The translations under genes were made by a program, and so were the position numbers. The notes beneath the pieces were generated by a model that was given only the letters and a program-made list of their open reading frames with translations, did not search any database and was not told the origin of the DNA. This document shows, piece after piece, positions 45,428-56,959 of a stretch of 64,000 nt of DNA (position 1 is its first letter; each line of letters opens with the position of its first letter). This DNA comes from Thalassia testudinum (taxonomy: Eukaryota; Streptophyta; Magnoliopsida; Alismatales; Hydrocharitaceae), in assembly GCA_037157565.1 (NCBI GenBank), contig JAZHRO010000036.1:133912501-133976500 (forward strand), in the 5' to 3' direction.

Positions 45428-47115
45428 TGTAATTTGCCTACTCGAAGGGGGTGAGATCAGCGTGACGTAAAAAATGCAGAATTGAAATACAAACAATCTC
45501 ACAAAGTACACAAAGATTTTTAGGTGGAAACCCAAACCGGGTGAAAACCACCACCTAACCCTCTCGAGTTAGGATTTTCCGATCAACCAAGTTGATCAAA
45601 ATCCACTAAACGAATCACTTTAAACGAGGGTGATTCAACCTCAATTACAACCACGCTACAAGTGCGAGGGTAGCGTTCCTCAACCCCTTCTCTCCACGAG
45701 AAGGATTTTGTCCCACGAAGGAGACGAGAATTTGCAAAGCGAATACCCAACCAAATAACAAAGATAGGATGACAAGAATCCTATAGAGCCAACAAAGTAA
45801 TATTAAACCTAGGCTTCTATAAGAAATAGGATGACTCCCTTTGAAGGGAGTGCGTCGGTGACACAGATGCGTGAACAACACGACGGCGCTACGTCGCTCT
45901 CGTGAACTACGGCGGGAGAGCGGGTGTGCAAAGCTTGATGCTCTCAAGATGTAGAACTTGAGCTTTGAGAGCAAGCGAGACACAAAATGGTAGAGAGTAT
46001 GTTGCTTGGCTGTGTCTTGTGTTTCTAGGTGTGTGTTGGTGTGCAAGAGGTTCCCCTCTATTTATAGAGGCCTTAGGAAGGCTTTGGATGGCTTAGGAAA
46101 GGCTCCATAGCCGTTGGGTGCAAAGCCCAAGTGAATCAACCCGAAATCAGGAACAATCATTGCACTGACAGGGTTATCAGACGTCTAATTCTGGAATCAG
46201 ACCGGAAGACCACTTTAAGACTTTTGATTTCAAGGTCAGATGTCTGATTTCGTGCGGGTTCCTTCCTGACTTGAATCAGATCTAAATAGGGTTCTTGTGC
46301 AAGTGCATCAGACGACATACAGGACGTCTGGCACTATGTCTAGACGTCTGGAAACCTACTTTTTCGTGGGAATGGATTTGCAATGGCTAGAAAATCTGTG
46401 AGAAGAGATTTTCGGGTCAGTCTTGGCAAAACGGTCAATTATCAGACGTCTGGAAGGTCTTAAGGACGTCTGATAAGGCTCTAACGGTCATATCCTTGAG
46501 TGTATGGTAAGAGAGCCAACGGTCCACTAATTGGACGTCTGGCAAAGTCATCAGACGTCTCCTAAGACGTCTGGTATAAGGTCTGGATGTCTGATTTCAT
46601 CAGACAGAACTAACTATGTCCAGCCTAAACGTTATCAGACATCTGAATCAATAGTCAGACGTCTTAAAATACATTATCAGACGTCTGATTTGGGAATTAG
46701 ACGTCTAGAAATGCTGTTTGAACCTTATATTGATTTTCTAAGTTCTCTACAGAAAACCTAAGTATCCTAGGGTTGTGCCGGTGTTCCTAGGACTACTGTT
46801 AGGGTACTTTGAGGCTCTTTAACATAATGTTCTAAGGAAATAAAGAGCAAGAAAATAAAGATAAAAGTACATGAAAGGAATAAATAGAATTCTATCCTAC
46901 TCTTCTTGTCCTTCCATCTTCAATCTATCGCTCCTCGCGAATCTCCTCTGTTTTCCATCAAGCTCCTCCAATCCATCCTGGATGCGAGCTCGAATTCCGT
47001 CTAATCATGTCTACATTTGCAATTGACCTGAAATCTAAGACTCCAAGTGTAAATGTTAAATAACACGTGTTTTGTTATCATCAAAACAAATGATCGTGGT
47101 GCTCTAGCACCAACA
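45428..47115 (-). repeat. 5' LTR of the Sirevirus-type element
   Basis: It is 1688 bp and differs from the 3' LTR by scattered substitutions and a deletion in the palindrome cluster near 46200. The TATA region lies near 46055. Confidence 0.9.
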
Positions 47116-48090
47116 GTTTCTTTGCCACCCCCACTCATCTCGCCCCCGCATATATAACAAAAAAAATTACTCTTCTCTTGTGGGATTTTTTGAAAGCTAC
47201 ACACTTAACACCCACAACTTCTCACCCTAAGGTGCACAATCACATCGATTCTACCACTTAACTGGGATCTGACCTGTGGACTCGGTACACTTAATTCAAC
47301 ACACAAATAAGTGAGTAGAAATCTGAATAGGTCAAACATTTCTGTGTGCCTTAACTAAGTTGTGCAATAGGTCAATTGATTGAACTGTTTGGGCCGTACC
47401 ACTTAAGATAAAAGCAATTCATCAAGTAGCTTGCCACTTAGGGTTGATTTTTAGGATTGAACTAAGCACTCCACATTTTATTTCTGATGTTTAAAGGAAT
47501 ATATCTACACTAGTGCTTTCAAAACTTGGAGTGTTCTACTGAACCTTGATTGAATATACCTAAAGATTAAACCCTAAAATCTACTAAACAAGGTTGAATC
47601 CTAAAAGATACATCATAAAATAACCTTGTTTGAAAACCCTAGTTATGCATGCACACACATTTTAACTGATCATTAAGGGCACAACCCATCTAAAGGGCCC
47701 ATCACATTCCAAGAGCACAATCATCCCAAGCCTAATTAAAATCGAGTAGACGTTGGCCTTAAGGATGGTTCGCTTTTCGGGGCTCAGACTGAGATTTTTT
47801 TTCGATTAATCTGCTTTTGCTGGTCCATCTTATGTCTAGCTAGGGGAGTAGCATCAAATGACCACGGCTGGGGGGTACACTAGGAACCGGAGGAGTAAGT
47901 CAAAGGAAAAACCTTCTCCCTAGTCTCTCCTAACTGGTTGGATTGATCGGATAAAAGTAGACCAAATCATTTATAATCTCAAGGTGGGTCTTGGAAGTCT
48001 GTAGGTCTTTAGGCTACCCACATAAGGACAGCTTTGGTTGATTGTATTGCAGGGCTCCTTTCTTTCTTCTGATTTCCCTCCTATTCTACC

Positions 48091-49420
48091 ATGTATCCTT
48101 CCACACCTTTCACACATTTCCAATCCTACCCTCCTACAACCACTTATCTCCAAGATGATTACTATCTTGACTTGACTTGTACTTACCCATCCACTAGCTA
48201 GGACAACTTTGATTGGGGATATGAATCCGGACCTCAGTGTCCAGGGCCTAACCCTGGACAACAAGACTATGATTACTATCCTTCCCATAGCTACAATGAT
48301 TATAGATCTGGATCCTTTGATGATCAAACCAACCCAATCTAAAATCAGGAAGGATATGATGATTATAACACCTACCTTTCCCAGAATTCCACTGAATATA
48401 GGTCGCCACCATCCTCTAAACAACCTGAAATGACCTACTATCAGGGAGGGACCCAAGAACCTTGATATCTTGATTCCCCTAGATTGCACCCAAACCCACC
48501 TAACCCTGAATAGAACCAGTCGGCTCAGGTAAACCAGATCCAGGATAGGGTGTTCGCTAATTTTAGGAACACTATACAATCTTTAGAAGCTCAGCCAACA
48601 CCATGCACTGAAGCATTGGAGTCTATGATCAAAATGATTGATGAACTTAATAGTTCTCTGTTGGATTTGCTCCAAAGTGTTAGGGATAGGGACTTGGGTG
48701 AGTTTCTTCTTGGGAAATTATTGAGGTTGAGGATGAAATCTGTGGTTGCCCTAGTCAAATCATGGGATGATTCTCAAGATGAACCCACTTTAGGAGAGCC
48801 AATGTCTGAACCCACTCAGGAGCTTGTCAGGGGGGATACATATTCTAGGATTGGAGATGACTAGGTTGGTCTAGAGTAACCCTTAGAGGATGAACCGATT
48901 GATTCACCCGAGATCCCTGAGCCTGAGAGCGAGGAAAAATATGTTTCTTTGAACTAGGAAATGATAATTGATTTTGAGACATATAAATGAGGATAATGAA
49001 TTCTTTGATTCTGAGGGTGAGGAATCTCTTAGTGAAGTCTCACTTGAGCGTAAGGAAGATGATTTTAGTGAGACAAACGGGCTTAAGGAATCTGATGAAC
49101 CATTTGATAGCCTGATAATAGAGGAATTTGATTCGATTGAGGTTAACTTGGAGGATCTGAATCTTGATGATTCAATCAGTACCCCATTCCTCATCCGCGC
49201 CTCGAAGAGCTGACTTCTGAGATCATTATGCCCAAGTCAATCTTTTTTCAGCCACAATTCTTGACTTGGGTAAATCGTATGGGGTGAATGGTATGCTAGA
49301 GGTCCCGGAGCCTGAGCTCTTGATGTTGGAGGATAGAATTGTTGAAATGGAATTTTGGGAGGTTAAGTCTGAGGGAACTTTGATTTTGGATGTAAGGGTA
49401 CCTATTGACTTGAAATGACT
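48091..49420 (+). pseudogene. Tyrosine-rich acidic gene of c, decayed
   Basis: ATG at 48091 starts MYPSTPFTHFQSYPP, equivalent to M(N/D)PST in a and d. YESGP, YYPSHSYNDYRSGSF and MTYYQGG modules, VNQIQDRVFANFRNTIQS and GEFLLGKLLRLRM follow. At the site of the amber codon of a and d this copy has TTG (Leu). Stops near 48200, 48340, 48465 and 48510, and a frameshift near 48960, break it. The acidic part can be followed to about 49420. Confidence 0.7.
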
Positions 49421-49952
49421 TACTTTCTACTAGGACCCTTGTGATATATTTCACATGCAACCCAAGATTGAAATAACTGATCATTTTTCTGAGCTGAATG
49501 TTAAGAGGACATCTGAACCTATTGAACTATCTTTACCCGTTACTCAACACTTTGGTCTTGGGTTGCACACCACAAAACTGCAAGCCTGGCCCCGCAGACA
49601 ATAATCTTAGGTTTTGGGTGATTTTCATCCAGAACCTTAGAACCACTCGACCCTGGGGCATGGGCCTGCATCATAACTTGGTCCACATCTGTGGACATGT
49701 TCTGTTGCCAGGCTGAGAGTCAATATTTTTATTTTGATTCCGACCCACACTTATGAATTCCCAATTTCTTCCTTGTATGTATTTTATGCCTAGCTTAAGG
49801 CATTAAATTTAGCACGTGTTTATATTTCACGTTCTTTGCGGAGCTGACCGGATTTCTTACAATGTTCAGGTGATATACTGTTTACTCTGCCCTTTTCATG
49901 TCTTCGTTTTTATAATGAGGACATTGCATCAGATAGATAGGGGGTGGATAAT
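49421..49952 (+). other. Shortened 3' non-coding region of c
   Basis: The region follows a, b and d through the MGLHHNLVHICG frame (49660-49716) and the GCCTAGCTTAAGGCATTAAA block. The hairpin box (49912-49945) then abuts the LTR almost directly. About 1.2 kb, including the paired repeats and the normal polypurine tract, is missing. Confidence 0.65.
49912..49945 (+). promoter_or_regulatory. Hairpin plus polypurine box next to the LTR (c)
   Basis: ATAATGAGGACATTGCATCAG precedes a GATAGATAGGGGGTGG tract, with only a few bases before the LTR TG at 49953. In other copies this box lies over 1 kb away from the LTR. Confidence 0.6.
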
Positions 49953-51688
49953 TGATGTGCATACATCTGAATAGCCAAAAATGTCTATTAATGCATGTTC
50001 TTAGTGTCATATTAGCATCATACATTATAAATATTGCATAACATGCATAATCATGCATTTAGGTCAAATTGTATAACTTGTATAGTAATTGTCTCCTTTT
50101 ATGGTTAAGGATAGGGTGACTTTTAATCGGGGCCTTGGATCAAAGATCCAACCATACGGATCTGATTAGGGAAACGATTGGAGTTCAACGACTCCAAGAT
50201 CGCCCTAATCGAACATCTGTGCACCAGATAGAGACCAAGGAAGCCTAAAGATCAAGGGCCAAGATGGTGCCAATCCGCACTTCAGGTGACAAATTCGATT
50301 GAATGGATGGGTTTGGATCGATGATGGCAATCTAACTACGTGAGAATCAGCTCAATCTGACATCCGTGTCACCTTCTACATGTCACAGAAGTTGGACAGC
50401 CATGATGGCACCACATGGCACCATCACATCCACCCAAATCGGCCGCAACACCGCTCCCCATCTTCTGAAGGCACAGTGAGGTGAGATTTGGGCTGTTGGA
50501 TCTTGATCCAACGGTCGTGAACCGCGCTCGCTTAAATCGTAACTGCGATAAAGAAGCATTGCTAGTACAGCGGTTGAGCGGCGTTGCATGAGCACGCGTT
50601 CGACTCGCCATTTGCATCGCGTGAGCGATTAATCGCAACCACGCAATCGGCTGCGGGCGGCTCAAATCATCCAATCTCTCGCATGCGTGATCGGCTCAGA
50701 TCATCCAATCTCCTACACCCGCGATCAAACGCACAGTGCGCACACCCGATCGCACGCGGGCGCGTGGATAAGCGCAGATGAAGGCACGCACGAGGAGCAA
50801 TCTGAGCCATCCGATCTCGTGATTGGACGACTGAGGTTTCAAGAACGTGGGTGTGCATTTTGTGCATGGTAGGCGAGGATGTGGGCACGTGTGTGAGGCT
50901 GCAGCGACGTAGGGTCTTTTGTGACGCTTAAATTGGTCACTGAAGACCCACTCATTTAATGTTTTAATTATGAAATGACCAAATTTTCCCCTATACTTGC
51001 AACTATAAAAGGAGACCTCTACCCTACGAAATCCTCATCCCTTCACCTTTCTCCCTCTCTAAAGCTCAAGAGAAGCTTGTCCCACACCCGGGATGCTACT
51101 CTAGAGCCAAATCCAATTTTCTCACCCCTGTTCCGGAAGTTGATCCTGCGACGACGACGACGTGCTACTTCCTTCCAGCTTCTTCCTGCTTCGTCCTCCT
51201 TCCCGTTCCGTCCTCCATCTTCCAGGTGTTGTCCCATCTGGCTCATCCTCCAAGCAGCTGTCGAGGAGGATAACTTCTCTCTATCTTCTCTTTTACCGCT
51301 TTCTAGAATAGATTTCCCACTTTCTAGTGTAGATTTCTTGCTTTCTAGTATAGTGGGTAGTTGTAATCGTAATGAACATCAACTTGAGATAACGAAATCT
51401 ATGTTTATTCTACCTCTATTTTGTCTTTATTTGTAATATTCTTTCTCTATCTTCTATTCTTTATTCTTTAAATAGATAGTTAATTTAGATTAAATTCGAC
51501 TAGCTAATCTACTTCGTGATAATTAAACAAACGCGATTTTGAATCAAACGTCTACCTCCCTATGTTCGACCCAGAATTCTTAGAGTTTCTGTATAAATTT
51601 TATCTATTGGCGAATTACTTCGCAAATCGAAGTACAACGATGAGTTTTTCAAAACCAACTTCGATTGCATAGTTTTTCGCGTTTAACA
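49953..51688 (+). repeat. LTR shared by c and d (a/b-type)
   Basis: It runs from TGATGTGCATACATCTG to GCGTTTAACA, 1736 bp. Its sequence follows the LTRs of a and b (for example CCAACCATACGGATCTGATT). TATA box AACTATAAAAGGAG near 51002; a decayed hairpin near 50914-50948; CCTCCCTATGTTCGACCCAG near 51569. Confidence 0.85.
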
Positions 51689-51691
51689 TTT

Positions 51692-51709
51692 TCGCACCGT
51701 TGTCGGGGA
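51692..51709 (+). promoter_or_regulatory. Primer-binding site of d, decayed
   Basis: TCGCACCGTTGTCGGGGA differs from the tRNA-Asp complement at three positions and lies three bases after the LTR. Confidence 0.8.
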
Positions 51710-51848
51710 GGTGACATTCTTTGATTCTTCACATTTTCTTGCCTTACTTATCTTTTGCCTCACTTCTCTCCTTTCTTTTTGTGATTGCAAGTACTCTTTC
51801 AAGACGAGCAAAAGCGATAGATTGGAGTAAAGTGCGGTTGAAGGATTT

Positions 51849-54800
51849 GTAAGTTTACCCCCACCTCCCCACCCACTAGATTTTATTCCATCACTTAATA
51901 ACACAAACCCTAATTAACCTAGGAGTTCTCTTAAACTCTAAGGTTAGCTTTGATTGTTTGGTTGGCACCGCCACTCACCTCACCCTCCACATATTAAAGA
52001 AAAATTAAAAAAGATCTCACAGAGGTACACAACCTCTTCTGATTTTCAAACTCAACCGGTAAACTGATCTTTGGAATCAGTACACACACCCAAACACATA
52101 ATTGAGTAGAAATTAGATTAGGTAATCATTTGTGTGCCTAACTAAGTGGTGCATCAGGCCAATTGTTTGAGTTGTTTGGGCTGCACCACTTGAACTAAAA
52201 TCAACTCATTAGGTAGCTGCCACATAGGTTCAACTTTTAGGGATTTTGATGGGAACACTATCATGAGCCCTAACTATCTCATTTTGACCTAATGAAGAGA
52301 ATAAATGCTCCTACATAACCAACTGAAGGTCATAATTCACTGCATAACCTTTCTAAGAGAAACATAGGAAAATAGGGTTAAAACTGTAATTTTATCAGTA
52401 TAGTACAACCATGGGTTTTCTCAAGGGCTAAAAAAAGGTCAAATGTTCTTAACGAGATAACAAGTGGGTTGGATTTGACAGAAAAGGGTTTGTGTGTGTT
52501 CTGTGAATTAAATGACTTCTTGAAACCCTAAAAATCGATCCACTTGATTAACCAAGGTTCTGGTCAGGATAAAATTCACTTAAATCCTCTAAAAATCATA
52601 TAAAAATATTCTCTAGGGTTTAGTACCTTCAATTTGGTCATTAGAACCCATCTTGACCTAGAATGGGGTCTCAGACAGATATTTACCGTAAATTGGGTTT
52701 TTTCATAAATTTTCTAGTCAAACATGATAAAACCCAAAATCCAACTTCACCATTGGATTTCCTAGGTCAAAATTATGTTTGTACCAAAATTTGGACCCAA
52801 GATGAGTTTGCCTTAACCTAGTTTACAAAAAGGTCCAATCTGATTACATTTCTACGCCTAACTTTCAAAAACCCTTGCTAACAACCCCCTAGGTTTCTCA
52901 TCATCTTCACAAGTAGGTCCCTCTGACATTATCGCGGAGGAAAACTACTTCGGCGACCTTTAACTTGGAAGTTCTCCTTGATTGCTTGGAGGATCTCTTC
53001 CAAAATTGGAAGGAAGATCCTTTGAGAAATCCTCATCAGTTTGAACCCATCTTTGAGATCTGATTCCCTCCCAATATCTCATGCGAATGCATGAGAGATG
53101 TGGGTTTCTCAACAACTTCCATCTCTGGCGACGGTCTAAGCTTGGGAAGCTTGCTTCCCAAGCCCTAACCGACCTTCAGAGCTCTATTTAAAGAAGCCCA
53201 GATCACCCCGACTCCTCCACTCTTGATTTCGGCCGCGAATACCCCTAATTCCTCTTTTCCCCTCACAGCCGTAGGCTCCTTGACGTCCGGCGACTTTCCC
53301 TTCTCCTCGTTGTCTGACCGCCATACCTGCAGCGGATCCATCCTCCCTGACTTCGTCCGTGTCTCGCCGTACTAGCAGGCGCTTTTCTCTCTTCGTCCTC
53401 ACCGATCCCTCCTCACCGGAGCCATCTTCGTCTCCGATGTTGACCACACCAGACCCGACGTCTTCTCTCACCCCCTTTATCCCTTAATGCCCCAGCTAAG
53501 TTATTTGCCTCCTCTCTCTACTTCCCCTCTCTTTATTTCTCAAAATCTGCCACTGCCACCCCTCGCACCTTCATCTCTGACCACCAACTCCGGCAAGGCC
53601 ATCCCACCTCCACAGGCCACCAAAACTCTCGCCGACAAACCCACAACCTCTGCCTCACTTCACTGATCACTTTTCCTCACTCCACTCACTGCACCACTCA
53701 CCCAAACACGTCATCGGACACACCAACTCACTTGCACATAGTGTGCCCTAGACATGCACTCACAGGCACTGCCACACAATGCCACCACTCCAAGCACATC
53801 AGCCGTGCTCCGGCGAACCTCCTTGAATGATTTGATGTGGCCACAAGGCCGTTCTTGTGTTTTCAGGTTCAGCCCCCATCCGCCATTGGCGAACGAGCTT
53901 GAAGCCAATTCAGCTGCTGTCGCTCCAGGTGCTGTTGTCCTACACTGTGAGGAATTCCCTCATGCATGCATCCAGGCTCTCAATTCCAGCCAAAGGCCTC
54001 CACAGTTGCTACAATTGGAAGCCTTATCTGCTGCTACTATGCTCAAAAGGAAGGTGGGACATTTAGTCCCACCTCGAAAACAGAAGGGCTCTTTCATGTG
54101 CATAAATTGAAAAAATGAAAGAGGTTGTTCGTCTCCAACACTGAGGGTGAGGTCCTCCTCCCCCTTCACCGTACACATCCACGGCACTGCCCACGCGGAC
54201 CTGGCCAACCCGACTACCCGCCTGACTTCACTCCTCGCTCACCACACACACCAGTGAGCCTGGACCCGGGTATGCGATAGGTCCGATTACTCGACCGGCT
54301 AAGGCTCTAGGCGAGCGAGGCTGAAATAGAAAGAGAGAAGGACAAAGGAGAGCTACGCGGGGTTAGGGGGGTTTTTGCTCTGAGAGGATTGGCTTCAACA
54401 CTTAGCTAATTCAGAGGAAGAAGAGGAGGTTAGGCAGAAGAAAAGAAGAGAAAGAGAAGGACCTCAAAGAAGGAAAAGGCAAAGGTAGAGAAAGAAGAAG
54501 AGAAGGGTCGAAGAAGAAGAAGAAAAGCAGAAGCCAAAACAGAAGAAGAAGAAGAAGAAATAGAAGAAGCAAAGGCAGAGAAAGAGAAGGAAGGATCAGA
54601 CACTTTAAGTCATCTGATTCCTTCATCGGACGATAGATCATTGGCTTACATTGTATATTCATACATTGAGTTCCTTTGTGATATTGTAGGAGTATTTGGT
54701 GATCTAAATCACCATTTTACTCCCATATTTTTACACTTTGATACTGATATTATTGCATATTTTTCTAATTCTGAATTATGATCTTGATTTCTAAATACCA

Positions 54801-55523
54801 ATTGGCTCCCTGTGTTCGACCTCGGAAATCTTTTTGAGTAATAAAATTATATTTGTTTTGAATGTTATTTCAGCTGTACTACAACGCAACATTTTTTAAA
54901 CCCCGATATAGCGCGATCAACAGATTTACTAGGCACTCCACATTCTTTTAAGCTTTAAAGGAAAACATCTTCACCTGTGCTTTCAAAACTTGGTGTGCCA
55001 ACTGAACTTGATTGAATACACCTAAAGTTGAATCCTAAAAACTACTAAGCAAGATTTGAACCCTAAAATTCATCGCATCCAAAAATAATCTTGCTTGAAA
55101 GGCACTGGTTGTGCACTCACACACATATCAATCAATCATTAAGGGCACAACCCAGATAAAGGGCCTATCACATTCCAAAGCACATTCAAACCTAACCCTA
55201 ATTAAAACAGAGTAGATGTTGGCCCTAAGGATTGGACTCACTCCTCGTAGCCTAGTCCGGGATTATTTTCGATTAGTCTGTTTCTACCATTCAATCTGAT
55301 GTCTAGCTAGGGGAGCAGAATCAAACGATCACGGTTGGGGGGTACACTAGGAACCTGAGGCACAAGCCAAAGGAAGAACCTTCTCCCCAGTCCCTCCCTC
55401 AAACTAGTTGGATTGATCGGAAAGAAGTAGATCAATTCGATTCTTTATCTCAAGATGGGTTTTGGGAGTCTGTAGGTCTTTAGGCAGCCCACTTAAGGAC
55501 AGGTTTGTTTATTTGTATTGTAG
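51849..55523 (+). other. Predicted leader intron of d, holding a solo LTR
   Basis: Donor GGATTT|GTAAGT at 51849; acceptor GTATTGTAG|GG ending 55523, 26 bases before the ATG. Without the inserted LTR and its duplication it is 994 bp. The non-inserted parts have no coding region. Confidence 0.6.
52247..54922 (+). repeat. Solo LTR of the A/E family
   Basis: It begins TGATGGGAACACTATCATGA and ends GCGATCAACA, 2676 bp, with an exact target duplication GATTT (52242-52246 and 54923-54927). It carries CTATTTAAAGAAGCCC (53183), the hairpin at 54053-54073, the purine tract at 54412-54600 and GCTCCCTGTGTTCGACCTCG (54811). No internal region or second LTR is present, as expected after recombination between two LTRs. 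Confidence 0.93.
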
Positions 55524-55549
55524 GGCACCTTTCTTCCTCCTGTTCTGTT

Positions 55550-56959
55550 ATGGATCCTTCCACATTTTTCACGCATTCCCATTGTTATCCTCCTAATACA
55601 TCTTATTCCCAAAATGATTATTATTCCAACCAGACTTATTCTCATCCATCTTTTAGTTGGGATAATCCTGATTGGGGATACAGTTCTGGACCTCCGTTTT
55701 CAGGGTTTAATCCTGGACACCATGATCTTGATTCTTATCCTTCTCCAAGCTACACTGATTTTAGATCATCGCCCTCATTTGGACAACATAGTATGATCTA
55801 CAATCAAGAAGGATGCACTGATCCTTACCCCTCCTTAGAATACACTACCTTTAGGTCATCACCACCTTATGAACAACCTGAAATGACCTATTATCAGGAA
55901 GGATATCAAGATCCTCAATTCATTGATTCCCTTGCACTGAACCCAAACCCACCGAACCCTGAACCAAACCATGTGGTTCAGGTTAACCAGGTCCAAGAAA
56001 AGGTGTGGGCTAACTTGAGGAACACTATACAATCTTTAGAAGCTCAGTCAACACCTTGCACTAAAGAATTGGAGCCCCTAATTGAAATGATTGATGATCT
56101 GAACAAGTATCTATTGGATTAGCTCCAGGATGTTAAGGATAAGGGCCCAGGTGAGTTTTTACTTGGGAAATTATCAAAATTGAGGATGAGATTTGTGCTT
56201 GCTTTAGTTCAATCTTGGGTTGATTCCCAGGATGAACCCCCTTCAGGAGAGCTAGTGTCAGAACCCACTCAAGCACCTGTTGGGGGGGACACGTGTTATG
56301 AGATCGGGTTTGACCAGGTTGTTCTAGAGCAATCAAATATGGATGATTTGATTTCTTCAACAGAGATCCCTGAGCCGGGGTATGAGGAAACGTATGTCTC
56401 CATGGATCAGAAAGTGATTGATAAGTTTGAGACATACATTAATATGGATTCAGATTTCTTTGATTCTAAAGGTGAAGAATCATTATGCGAAGTCTCACGT
56501 GAGTTTACAGAACATGATTTTAGTGAGACAACTGGACCTGAGGAATTTGATAAATTATTTGATGGCCCTAAAATTGAGGAATTTGATCATGTTGGGGCTC
56601 TCATGACAGATTCAGATCCTGTTTTGAAGGATTCAATTCATAGCCCTGATCCTCAATCACGCCCCATAGAGTTTAGTGACGATTTTGATTTTGAAATCAC
56701 TAAACCCAAGTCCTTTCTGATTCAGTCAAATCTTTTAGACTTGGAAAATTCAGATGGGGTGATTAATATGCAGGAAGTCCCAGAATTTGAACTTCTTATT
56801 GTGAAGGACAGAAAGTGGGAAATGATGATATGGGAAGTCGATTCTAGAGGAAGCAGAAAACCAAGTGTAAGGGTTCCAACCTGTCTAAAACTCCCAACCT
56901 TCTACCAGGACCCTTATGACATTTTCAGAGGATGTCCAACCCAAGCACACATTCATTGA
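55550..56959 (+). CDS. Tyrosine-rich acidic gene of d (unrecognised protein, one amber codon)
   Basis: This is the best copy: 1410 nt in one frame with a single stop inside, UAG at 56120-56122 (codon 191). ATG 55550 starts MDPSTFFTHS, conserved with a and c; the frame is open upstream to 55505. Residues 30-120 carry GYSSGPP and a near-tandem module of about 30 residues (YTDFRSSPSFGQ...YNQEG, then YTTFRSSPPYEQ...YYQEG). VNQVQEKVWANLRNTIQS precedes the UAG. After it, LQDVKDKGPGEFLLGKL is conserved in all copies, then comes a strongly acidic region (EPGYEETYVSMDQK, EHDFSETTGPEEFD) and the end DPYDIFRG. No membrane segment or catalytic motif is seen. A Gag-like structural role is possible but unproven. 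If the UAG is not read through, a second product could start at Met 56186. Confidence 0.65.

Larger units (their letters stand above)
41602..47115 (-). mobile_element. Gag-only Ty1/copia element of Sirevirus type
   Basis: LTRs at 41602-43312 and 45428-47115 flank 2.1 kb of internal DNA on the minus strand. The target duplication GTTTC (41597-41601 and 47116-47120) is exact. The primer site matches initiator-Met tRNA. The coding part has Gag only; protease, integrase and reverse transcriptase are absent. Long LTRs, a coiled-coil Gag with a zinc knuckle, clustered palindromes in the LTR and several polypurine tracts match what is known of Sireviruses. It sits inside the leader intron of c. Confidence 0.9.
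41492..48052 (+). other. Predicted leader intron of c, holding the Sirevirus
   Basis: Donor GGTTTT|GTAAGT at 41492; acceptor GTATTGCAG|GG ending 48052, 38 bases before the ATG. Without the 5.5-kb insertion and its duplication it is 1042 bp, like copy a (1048 bp). The non-inserted part (41492-41601 and 47121-48052) shows no coding region. Confidence 0.6.
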
